Shown here: piece after piece, positions 1-6,439 of the stretch
Position numbering within the stretch: position 1 is the first letter of the stretch
How the letters are laid out: every line of letters starts with the position of its first letter
Source: Gammaproteobacteria bacterium
Lineage (GTDB): Bacteria > Pseudomonadota > Gammaproteobacteria > Chromatiales > Chromatiaceae
Direction: 5' to 3'
NCBI GenBank assembly: GCA_024644505.1
Contig: JAHEHQ010000141.1
Location: 1 to 6,834 of the forward strand
Length of the DNA stretch: 6,834 bases
Program-made: the position numbers and the translations under genes
The notes under the pieces: model-generated
The model's input: only the letters and a program-made list of their open reading frames with translations
What the model was told of the DNA's origin: nothing
Database searches by the model: none

Positions 1-1283
1 ACGGCGGCGTTGTATCCATTCTCCAGAATAGACAGATAGAGCGGACGATCAGGATAGGGGTGGCCAATACAACCTCTCAGTTTTTCGTCCTGCTTCAGGG
101 TGACGAATGCCCCGCGGATTTCTTTCAATTCCGGCGGCAGCTCACTGATCATTTCTTCCAGACGTTGCATGTTCTCCTCACCGCCGCCGAGTACCGCCCA
201 GTCGATACCGGCGACAGCAAGCTGGTGTAGTTGTGCCAATGCACCCTCGTCGAAGGTGCTGGTTCGGGTCTCTCTCTCCGCAGAGATGGGTTCGGGTCCC
301 GATACGACCACCACCGCGTAACTCACGGAATTTTCCCAGTCACCTGTCAGTTTGCCGCTGGTAGTGTAAGCGATCTGTTCCAGTCGGGCGGTGTCGGGGA
401 GCATCTCGAGTAACAAGGCGATCGGCCGGTAACCACATATCGTAATCCCCGTATTTGCCTGGTAAGTGAGGAATCCTCCCCGGTCCTGTTCGACGATGCG
501 GGACAGGGCACCCGCATCCAGCTGACGGATGTTGTCTGCAACAAACTGGTCATAGGGAAAGGGCCGATAACCGAACCTTTCACCGTAATGGGTAAAATCA
601 CTGGACACCACGACCAGGGTGTCCTGGTCCGCCAGTGGACGCAGCAGCCTGGCGGCAGCCCGGTAATCTTCCCTTCCGAGTCGACCCACCAGCACCGGCA
701 GGAGCTTCCAGTCCGGCGCCAGCGCCTGCTGCAGCAGCGGTAACTCAATCTCGATACTGTGTTCCCTCTGGTGGGCAGAAGGATGGGCGGACACGAGGGG
801 GGATTCACGAAGCTTTGAAATCGCCGACTTATCCAGGGGGATCTCCCCGAGGGGGGTTTGGTAGTAATCCACATCCGCCACCGAAAGCCCGCTGAATCCG
901 CCACGGTGGGCGGGTGCCAGAATCATGACCCGCGTAAAGCGTCTGTCCCGAATCAGGCCAAATCCCCTGGCCGCGGTCGATCCGCTGTATTGATAGCCGG
1001 CGTGGGGCACGATCAGGGCCCGAACCGGTTGCGCCGCCGGATCAGGGACGGTGTCGGCCTCGTTCAGCAGCTTGGTTACCAGTGTGCGCAAGGCTTCGGG
1101 GTCGGCCGGGTACCAGGAGCCCGCCAACACGTTTTCCCGAATCCTATTCTCCGCAGCCGCCGGAAGGCAGTAGCACCATGTACCGAGCAGAACCGGGAGG
1201 AAAAAGAGCATCCATCGCCTGAGACGTGCGCCACTCAGCGCACCCCGACTGGAGGCAGCGGCCATGGGCCAAGAGAAAATCAC
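1..1283 (-). CDS. amrB: Exported Memo (AmrB) - AMMECR1 (AmrA) fusion protein, 3' end outside window
   Basis: Read by hand from the minus strand; the frame is open to the left edge, so the C terminus is missing. Residues below count from the ATG at 1265. The N terminus (about 14-40) looks like a signal peptide: basic RLRR, a hydrophobic WMLFFLPVLLG core, then a PAAA/EN cleavage-like site. Residues 46-325 form a Memo domain: AGSWYPADP, VPHAGYQYSG (H88), LAPAHRGGFSG (H120), HSIE (H169), SDFTHYG (D223) and TGITICGY (C277). H88, H120 and C277 match the metal ligands known in Memo proteins. From about 338 an AMMECR1 domain begins, with GAFVTLKQDEKLRGCIG (C399), and is cut at residue 421. Memo proteins usually lack a signal peptide, so export is an inference of interest. 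I chose the GTG at 1283 because it overlaps the upstream stop by four bases (GTGA) and has GGAG ten bases upstream. The ATG at 1265 lacks a visible ribosome site but is possible. Substrate unknown. Confidence 0.9.
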   Translation of the reverse strand, partial: MIFSWPMAAASSRGALSGARLRRWMLFFLPVLLGTWCYCLPAAAENRIRENVLAGSWYPADPEALRTLVTKLLNEADTVPDPAAQPVRALIVPHAGYQYSGSTAARGFGLIRDRRFTRVMILAPAHRGGFSGLSVADVDYYQTPLGEIPLDKSAISKLRESPLVSAHPSAHQREHSIEIELPLLQQALAPDWKLLPVLVGRLGREDYRAAARLLRPLADQDTLVVVSSDFTHYGERFGYRPFPYDQFVADNIRQLDAGALSRIVEQDRGGFLTYQANTGITICGYRPIALLLEMLPDTARLEQIAYTTSGKLTGDWENSVSYAVVVVSGPEPISAERETRTSTFDEGALAQLHQLAVAGIDWAVLGGGEENMQRLEEMISELPPELKEIRGAFVTLKQDEKLRGCIGHPYPDRPLYLSILENGYNAA

Positions 1284-1447
1284 TCGGATCCGTCTCCGCG
1301 ACGATACCAGTCCGCCTCGCGCAGTGATGTCCTGTTGTGCCTGCTGCGGCCAAGGGCCGGAAAAAAAGGCAGCCACGCCGTTGTCGCTCCCAGCAGCCCC
1401 AGAAAACGGCGGCGCCAGGGGTTGTCGATTTTCGGTTTCTCTTTCAT
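1280..1447 (-). CDS. Small 55-residue protein with Tat-like N terminus
   Basis: A short ORF between amrS and the Memo gene, not assignable to a family I know. It starts with ATG overlapping the amrS stop (ATGA, 1444-1447), and its own TGA overlaps the GTG of the next gene (GTGA, 1280-1283). Filling the space exactly with a four-base overlap at each end argues that it is real. The N terminus has WRRRFLG at residues 11-17, matching the twin-arginine RRxFL pattern, followed by a hydrophobic stretch at about 15-32 (LGLLGATTAWLPFFPAL). There is no clear AxA cleavage site, so it may stay anchored. The short polar tail ends in SLREADWYRRGDGSE; its EADWY resembles EAAWY in the other small protein of the operon. 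There are no cysteines. It could be a small subunit, a chaperone-like partner, or a peptide acted on by a neighbour; none of these is proven. Confidence 0.72.
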   Translation of the reverse strand: MKEKPKIDNPWRRRFLGLLGATTAWLPFFPALGRSRHNRTSLREADWYRRGDGSE

Positions 1448-2424
1448 TGCCAGATTCCAGGTATCTGCTCACTGCAGAGGGGACAGCGTCCGTCATCGGT
1501 CAAATTGTACTCGGTAATCCTGTAACCCACCCGTTCGATCAGGAGGGTACCGTCCACCGGGCAGTAAGTGGAGTTTCCCTCGTGGCCGACCACGTTGCCC
1601 ACATAGACATATTTCAAGCCGGCATCCATTGCCTCGGCACGGGCACGATCCAACGTATCGCCGGGGGTCGGCGGCAGGTTACGCATCCTGTATTGGGGGT
1701 GAAACCGGCTGAAGTGCAGCGGCGTCCCCGTGCCGAGCTCCCTGCCGATCCACTTGGCCATGCGCCGGATCATAGCCAGGTCATCGTTGAGCGTAGGGAT
1801 CAGCAGATTTGTCACCTCGACCCAGACGGCTTCCTCCCGAAATGTCACCAGCGCATCCAGGACGGGCTGCAGGGTGCCACCGTTGGTCTCCCGGTAAAAG
1901 CGATCATCGAATGCCTTGAGATCCGTGTTGGTGGCATCCAGCAGACCGCACAGGCGACGCAGGGGCGGGATGTTGATATAGCCCGCCGTAATGAACACAT
2001 TGTGCAATCCACTCTCTCGGGCGATCTCGCTGCTGTCATAGACGTACTCGTAGAAGACCACCGGATCCGAATAAGTGTAGGCGATACTCTCGCAGGACTG
2101 ATCCCGGGCCAGTTTTACCAATTCGCGGGGGTCGGCCCGGTAAATCTGCTCCATCTCCTCGCCACCGCGCTGGGAGAGTTGCCAATTCTGGCAGTTGAGG
2201 CAGTGCAGGTTGCAGCCGGCGGTGGCGATGGAAAACACCGGCGACCCCGGCAGAAAATGATACAAGGGTTTCTTTTCCATGGGATCGACATGGATCGCAG
2301 AGGGGCGTCCGTAGGTGGTAGCCCTGAGCTTGCCTCCCAGGTTGACCCGTATCCGGCAGTCACCTGAGCCACCCTCTGGGATCTCGCATTCTCGCGGGCA
2401 CAATTCGCACACCAGGGTGCTCAT
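1444..2424 (-). CDS. amrS: AmmeMemoRadiSam system radical SAM enzyme (AmrS)
   Basis: A 326-residue radical SAM protein, full length for the family, formerly often annotated as pyruvate formate-lyase activating enzyme-like. The [4Fe-4S]/SAM motif is CNLHCLNC, with C71, C75 and C78. The N terminus carries a further cysteine set: C6, C9, C13 and C23 (CELCPRECEIP, then GDCRI). Later family-like segments are SIAYTYSDPVVFYEY (113-127), TDLKAF (167-172), LIPTLND (208-214) and HFSRFHPQYRM (237-247). The C terminus has C288 (TYCPVDG) and C314/C317 (CPLC), resembling a zinc- or iron-binding knuckle, but one expected cysteine reads D291. The ATG at 2424 overlaps the stop of the upstream small gene (ATGA) and has GGGGAG eight bases before it. 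Genes for Memo and AMMECR1 partners follow, which fixes the identity better than the radical SAM motif alone. Enzymes of this superfamily cleave SAM to a radical; the substrate here is unknown. The protein is probably cytoplasmic. Confidence 0.93.
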   Translation of the reverse strand: MSTLVCELCPRECEIPEGGSGDCRIRVNLGGKLRATTYGRPSAIHVDPMEKKPLYHFLPGSPVFSIATAGCNLHCLNCQNWQLSQRGGEEMEQIYRADPRELVKLARDQSCESIAYTYSDPVVFYEYVYDSSEIARESGLHNVFITAGYINIPPLRRLCGLLDATNTDLKAFDDRFYRETNGGTLQPVLDALVTFREEAVWVEVTNLLIPTLNDDLAMIRRMAKWIGRELGTGTPLHFSRFHPQYRMRNLPPTPGDTLDRARAEAMDAGLKYVYVGNVVGHEGNSTYCPVDGTLLIERVGYRITEYNLTDDGRCPLCSEQIPGIWQ

Positions 2425-2675
2425 CGCCCAGGCTCCCCATCCCGGACATCCCCCTCCCCCTCTATTTCCGGGTGGTACCAGGCGGCTTCATGATCGCTCA
2501 GATCACCGCTTTCCAGGCGTTTCTGCAGCAATTCGATATCGATACGCCGCCAGCCTGAACCTTTGGGCTCCAGCTGCTGTAGCTGGGCCGTCAGAAACAA
2601 CCCGATGAAAACGAGCGTGACACAAACCAATCCCAGCAGCTGTATGTCGCGGAGATGCCGGAAGTATTGTCTCAC
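2421..2675 (-). CDS. Small 84-residue single-span membrane protein
   Basis: I do not recognise a family. The protein begins MRQYFRHLRD, a basic cytoplasmic-type N terminus, followed by one hydrophobic helix at about residues 11-31 (IQLLGLVCVTLVFIGLFLTA). A polar, mostly acidic tail (32-84), probably outside the membrane, contains LESGDLSDHEAAWYHPEIEG. The EAAWY at 63-67 recalls EADWY in the 55-residue protein downstream. The start is GTG at 2675; the frame has a stop at 2685-2687 and no better start, and no clear ribosome site is visible. Its TGA shares four bases with the amrS ATG, so translation is probably coupled to amrS. It follows the large membrane protein by 89 bases and may be its accessory subunit or an anchor for AmrS; both are inference. 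Confidence 0.8.
   Translation of the reverse strand: MRQYFRHLRDIQLLGLVCVTLVFIGLFLTAQLQQLEPKGSGWRRIDIELLQKRLESGDLSDHEAAWYHPEIEGEGDVRDGEPGR
2433..2438 (-). promoter_or_regulatory. Ribosome binding site of amrS
   Basis: The minus strand reads GGGGAG, ending eight bases before the ATG at 2424. It lies inside the last codons of the upstream small gene. It is the clearest Shine-Dalgarno site in the window and supports the 2424 start. Confidence 0.7.
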
Positions 2676-2764
2676 TGAGCGGTTTTACCCATGTTGGTTT
2701 CTATTACCAAGTGTAGCGGGTCAATATGAAAACTAGAAACTAGTAATCGGAAACTCCCCCCGAC
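2676..2764 (-). other. Intergenic gap with AAACTAG repeat and weak hairpin
   Basis: An 89-base gap between the large membrane protein and the 84-residue protein. On the plus strand AAACTAG occurs twice in tandem (2730-2736, 2737-2743). The same bases contain the inverted repeat ACTAG-AAA-CTAGT (2732-2744). On the minus strand the hairpin is followed by TTTT, but a five-pair stem is too weak to call a terminator. TTGACC (complement of 2718-2723) resembles a -35 box but has no -10 box at proper spacing, so no promoter is called. Confidence 0.4.
2730..2743. repeat. Tandem heptamer AAACTAG x2
   Basis: Two perfect, adjacent copies of AAACTAG, with a partial GAAACT a little further on (2750-2755). 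It may be a remnant of a short intergenic repeat family. Whether it recurs in the genome cannot be seen here. Confidence 0.5.
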
Positions 2765-5700
2765 TCAGCGTGATTTCTTGTGCGTATCCCGTCCCGTCAG
2801 ACAGCGGCTGCAGCGGATGCAGTCGATGTCAAACTCCTCTTTGACCCCGAGATCGCAGTGCTCGAATCGACGCCTGGGGGCAAACCGGTTCAGCAGAGCC
2901 AGCTTGTTGCTCAAGGCCAGAAAAGCGCCGAACGGACACAGGTAACGGCACCAGAAGCGAAAGTAGAAAAGGGCACCGATCAGCACCACCCCGATAATCC
3001 CAAGCATCCAGCCCTGCCAGCGGCTGCCGAAGGCGTGCTGCATGGGGTTGAACATGGCCAGGGAAGTATCGCCTGTGGACCACACGCCGATCAGTAGCAG
3101 GGCCAGAAGCAGGAACTTGATAAACCTCAGGCGGGTGTCCAGTTGGCGTCCCGGGTAGGTTCGAAGACCCAGCCGGCGCCCGATTCTGGAGATGAACTCC
3201 TGAAGGGCGCCGAACGGGCACAGGTAACCGCACCAGACCTGACCGAACAACAGGGCGCTGATGAGCACAAAGCCGAGCAGAAGCCAGCGTTGGGGGTTTT
3301 CACTCAGGGACGAGAGGTGCCCGAGGCTGATGTTCACCAGGTCCACCTCCGTTACCAGGCTGTTTAACCACACGCCCAGCAATACCAGGGAGGCAAACTG
3401 GAGGGCGAGGCGCCCGGGTTCGCTTCCCGAGAGGTAGACCGGGAAAAATGCCAGCAACAGAAGGGCAGTGGCGATGAAGCGCGCGGAAAGCCAGAATCCG
3501 GGAATATCCGGCGGGTCCCCCTGTACCCCGAAGTTTTTGTCGAATGCCGCCTTGCCGACAGCCGCGACACTCTGATTGATGGCCTCGAGCGCTGCCCGGC
3601 TCGTCACGGTGGCACCGGAGAGGCCGTCGATACGTTGCAGCGTCAGGGATTGGGCAGACAAATCAATGCCCCGTAAACCGGCGAGCCACCCGTCGATGCC
3701 GGTGATGTATGAAGGCGTTTCGTTGGAATCCACGTACCGTGCCCCTCGCAGGATCCCCGCCCCGTCCACGGACAGCAGCAGGTTTATCGCTCCGGCATAG
3801 CCCCGGACATCGGGTGCCCCGGCGATACTTGCCACAGACGCCGTTTCTCCCTCCGGAGAACCACCGCTACCCAGGTAGTAGTCGAACGGTTGTTCGCGCA
3901 GCTCGAATTCCGCGGAGTCACTGATCCGGGCAAGATGCTTGTCGTCGAATCGAGTCTGGGGTGCCGGCTCTGTTCCCTGTTGCAGCAGGACCCCACCGTA
4001 GACCCATAGCACCATGAAAGTTGATGCCCACCCGAGACCGGGCCAGGGAAATGCCGAGCGGCCCCTGCGGTTCAGCCCAATCAGCCGTTCCGGGGCTGCC
4101 AGGGCGAACAGCAGCGGCAGCAGACTCATCAAGGCAAACAGCGACAACAGGTAGCAGCTCCAGTCGACACCCAGGATCGGTACCATCAGTGTTCCAGTGA
4201 TCAATCCGCCGGCGGCGCCCCCAAGATTGTCCGCTAACTGGTTGATACCGCTGCTGCGTACAACCCCTGATTGTTCCTGCTGGGTAACACTCACCCCAAG
4301 CGGAAAACCCATGCCGGTAAGCAGGCCAAGGACCAGGGAACCGGCCAGGTAGCCGGGTTCCTGTAAATCCGTCGAGGTACTCAGTAGGGTCAGCAACTGC
4401 GGCGCAGCGGCGAAGGCACCTGCGGTCAGCACCATGACTCCCATCAGCGCAGGTGCGGGTCTCAGCGTCCGCGCCAGCAACCCCCCGATGCCGGCGCCAA
4501 AGGCCAGTCCGGTCATGAACAGACCGTTTATCAAGGCCACCCGTTCGAACATGAAACCCACGTGGGCCTGATAACTGAACAGGATTACCAGCTGGGCCGC
4601 CATGGCTATGAATCCGAGCATCGTAATAGACAGGCTGGCCGCCCTGCGCCTGATCACCGGGCGCGCGGCTTCTTCCAGGGTGCCGCGCATCAGCCACAAC
4701 AGGACAAACAGGATTGGCGGTAACAGGTAGGGCCAAAGCCCCTGTTGACGGAGTTGCTCCATCCAGTCGGCGAATTCCGAGGCGCTGAAGCGGCCCCAGA
4801 GAACCATGTTCAGATAATAGGTAATCGGGTGTCGGTCGGTATTGATTTCCGATTCGGTCTCTGCAAAGCGTTTCCGTACGTAGCGGATATCCGCTGCAGG
4901 AAGCATCGAATGAAACGCCATCGCCGGAAAACGATGCTCATCGAGGGATATCTTCAGATAGCGCCGCTCCAGTTCACCCGGATCCTCGGTAATACGACCG
5001 GGCGCCCTGGTGGCGCAGTAGACATGATCGTCTCCCGGGACGATGGCAATCTCCGGCAACAGGCTCTTCAGGGTGTGATAGACGGAACCGGAGAAACCAC
5101 CCACCGTCTTGCCCAGATAGTTGGAGGCGCTGCTGACCCTGGTACAGAGCACACCCCGGCGGTTCATATGTGCTGCTATCTGACCGTAGAATTCCCGGGT
5201 GAAGTAGCGGTTGCTGTAGGCGCTGGCCGGAGATGCGTTCAACACCAGGACCAGGTCGAAGGTGCGGCCCGTCTCCAGCCGGTTTACGAATCGTCGTCCG
5301 TCGGAAAAATGCAGCGCTACGCGCGGATCAGCCAGGGCATTGCGGCCCGCCTCCGGAAGATTTGGATATACCCTTTCGTAGGCCCGCCTGTCTTCCACCA
5401 CCAGATCGATCTGCTCCACCGGGTAGCGCAGCAGTTCTTCCACCAGACCGCTGGCGTAGTTGCCGAACAGCAGCATCCGTCGGGCGTCGTTCGCCTGTGA
5501 GAGGAGATAGGCCGCCTGCTGCTCTATCTCGAGAGGCAGGGGGAAGCTTTCGGTGATCTGCCCGTCGAGCACTATCGATGTCTGACCACCCAGACGGGCC
5601 AGCGCCAGATGCCCGTAACGGGTGTCCAGCGAGTCGACCAGTTCCAGGGAGGGCTGCAGGGTCGAGAAACGCATGGCCTCCAGCTGCCGCTCGAGCCATT

Positions 5701-6436
5701 GGCCGGACTGCGGCAGAATCAGCGCCAGTCCAATCAGACCCGTTATCCAGACTGCCAGACGGCCTTTTCGACGTTTCTCCCCAAACAACCAGGCTATCGC
5801 AGAAAGCATCAGCGTCACTGTACCCAAACTGCCTGTCAGCCCCAGCCATTGGATGAGCACGAAGGTGAACAGCACACCCCCGAACAGCGCGCCCAGGGCA
5901 TCGGCCACATAGAGCCGGGATACATTTCCGGTAACGGAGTCAGATTTTCCGGTGTTCGACAGCTGCTGGAACGAGCGGCAGGCAAGCGGGAAAGCAAAAC
6001 CCAGCACCAAGGCGCTCGGTGTATTGATCAGGAACAGCGAAACGAACAGTTCACCGAGGGGCACGAATTCGCTGGAGGAGACATCGAGCACAAGACGCAC
6101 CAGCCGCAGTGCCAGAATCTGCAGCAGCAGTAGCAGGGGCAACAAAAGCAGCAACCTGCGCAGCCAGGGCAGAGGCCGACTGAACGCAGGAAGTCTGGCC
6201 AGACGCAGTGCAACGAGTGAACCCGCGGCCACCCAGAACAACCAGCTGCCAAAGAAGATCCCGAGGCTCACCTCGTTGCCGTAGAAAACCACCAGACTTT
6301 CACGGATCAGGATCGCCTGGACAATCTGCGAATAGGCGCCGAGGATCAGAACGACGCCGAATACCAGGAATCTGTTAGCGGGCATGATTATGCTATGAAA
6401 CACTAACTCCTTATCATTATCCGGTCTACGTGGCAT
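2765..6436 (-). CDS. Multi-domain membrane protein: transporter-like block, spermidine-synthase-like, FMN-binding and 4Fe-4S modules
   Basis: A 1223-residue fusion. Residues 20-245 hold about seven membrane helices, with GFAFPLACRS at 146-155 and VADALGALFGG at 177-187. Residues 265-480 form a spermidine-synthase-like domain: RYGHLALA, VLDGQITES, FGNYASG (where a GGGDGG-type SAM loop is expected), SDGRRF and NRYFTREFY. Where the catalytic aspartate is expected there is N400, so spermidine synthesis is unlikely. Residues 570-785 hold seven more helices, with GMGFPLGVS and NQLADNLGGAAGG echoing the first block. After another helix (803-819), residues 840-965 form an FMN_bind domain with DGLSGATVTS; T943 is the expected ApbE flavinylation site. 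Helices from 983 carry two NapH/NosR-type motifs, CGYLC (C1069, C1073) and CRYLC (C1163, C1167). A short tail has C1194, C1206, C1209 and C1212. The likely role is electron transfer between cytoplasmic Fe-S clusters and an external flavin; partners are unknown. The ATG at 6436 sits beside a hairpin; V12 (GTG, 6403) and M18 (6385) are alternative starts. Confidence 0.92.
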   Translation of the reverse strand: MPRRPDNDKELVFHSIIMPANRFLVFGVVLILGAYSQIVQAILIRESLVVFYGNEVSLGIFFGSWLFWVAAGSLVALRLARLPAFSRPLPWLRRLLLLLPLLLLLQILALRLVRLVLDVSSSEFVPLGELFVSLFLINTPSALVLGFAFPLACRSFQQLSNTGKSDSVTGNVSRLYVADALGALFGGVLFTFVLIQWLGLTGSLGTVTLMLSAIAWLFGEKRRKGRLAVWITGLIGLALILPQSGQWLERQLEAMRFSTLQPSLELVDSLDTRYGHLALARLGGQTSIVLDGQITESFPLPLEIEQQAAYLLSQANDARRMLLFGNYASGLVEELLRYPVEQIDLVVEDRRAYERVYPNLPEAGRNALADPRVALHFSDGRRFVNRLETGRTFDLVLVLNASPASAYSNRYFTREFYGQIAAHMNRRGVLCTRVSSASNYLGKTVGGFSGSVYHTLKSLLPEIAIVPGDDHVYCATRAPGRITEDPGELERRYLKISLDEHRFPAMAFHSMLPAADIRYVRKRFAETESEINTDRHPITYYLNMVLWGRFSASEFADWMEQLRQQGLWPYLLPPILFVLLWLMRGTLEEAARPVIRRRAASLSITMLGFIAMAAQLVILFSYQAHVGFMFERVALINGLFMTGLAFGAGIGGLLARTLRPAPALMGVMVLTAGAFAAAPQLLTLLSTSTDLQEPGYLAGSLVLGLLTGMGFPLGVSVTQQEQSGVVRSSGINQLADNLGGAAGGLITGTLMVPILGVDWSCYLLSLFALMSLLPLLFALAAPERLIGLNRRGRSAFPWPGLGWASTFMVLWVYGGVLLQQGTEPAPQTRFDDKHLARISDSAEFELREQPFDYYLGSGGSPEGETASVASIAGAPDVRGYAGAINLLLSVDGAGILRGARYVDSNETPSYITGIDGWLAGLRGIDLSAQSLTLQRIDGLSGATVTSRAALEAINQSVAAVGKAAFDKNFGVQGDPPDIPGFWLSARFIATALLLLAFFPVYLSGSEPGRLALQFASLVLLGVWLNSLVTEVDLVNISLGHLSSLSENPQRWLLLGFVLISALLFGQVWCGYLCPFGALQEFISRIGRRLGLRTYPGRQLDTRLRFIKFLLLALLLIGVWSTGDTSLAMFNPMQHAFGSRWQGWMLGIIGVVLIGALFYFRFWCRYLCPFGAFLALSNKLALLNRFAPRRRFEHCDLGVKEEFDIDCIRCSRCLTGRDTHKKSR
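2925..2954 (-). repeat. Internal repeat copy B encoding the second CxxxCP motif
   Basis: Thirty bases match 3207-3236 at 28 positions. On the minus strand they encode WCRYLCPFGA, the second cluster-binding motif of the large membrane protein. This reflects a duplicated or strongly constrained Fe-S module within the gene. Confidence 0.6.
3207..3236 (-). repeat. Internal repeat copy A encoding the first CxxxCP motif
   Basis: The partner of 2925-2954, encoding WCGYLCPFGA. The two copies are direct repeats about 280 bases apart in the same frame of the large gene. Confidence 0.6.
6407..6412 (-). promoter_or_regulatory. AAGGAG motif near the start of the large membrane protein gene
   Basis: The minus strand reads AAGGAG inside codons 9-10 of the longest frame. 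It lies three bases before a GTG (codon 12, 6403) and 21 bases before the ATG of codon 18 (6385). The spacing is imperfect for both, but no comparable site precedes the ATG at 6436, so the true start may be downstream of 6436. Confidence 0.3.
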
Positions 6437-6439
6437 GCT

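Noticed and set aside
347..904. A 185-codon minus-strand frame
   Set aside because: It is an out-of-frame reading of the Memo-AMMECR1 gene, whose true frame carries the Memo motifs and stays open to the left edge.
1..1265. Lipoprotein signal in the Memo fusion leader (cysteines at 31 and 33)
   Set aside because: GTWC and WCYC do not fit the lipobox; PAAA/EN fits signal peptidase I better.
1264..2367. A 367-codon open frame on the plus strand
   Set aside because: It lies opposite amrS, has no recognisable motif, and amrS has clear radical SAM motifs and a good ribosome site.
2676..2764. Promoter for the 84-residue gene and amrS
   Set aside because: A TTGACC box is present but no -10 hexamer lies 16-18 bases away.
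3918..4736. A 272-codon minus-strand frame inside the large membrane protein gene
   Set aside because: It is a shadow of the real frame in G+C-rich sequence; the membrane helices and motifs are all in the longer frame.
4745..5500. A 251-codon plus-strand frame
   Set aside because: It is antisense to the SpeE-like domain, with no motif or ribosome site supporting it.
2765..6436. Annotation as an active spermidine synthase
   Set aside because: The domain resembles the family only in part; the SAM loop is altered and N400 replaces the catalytic aspartate.
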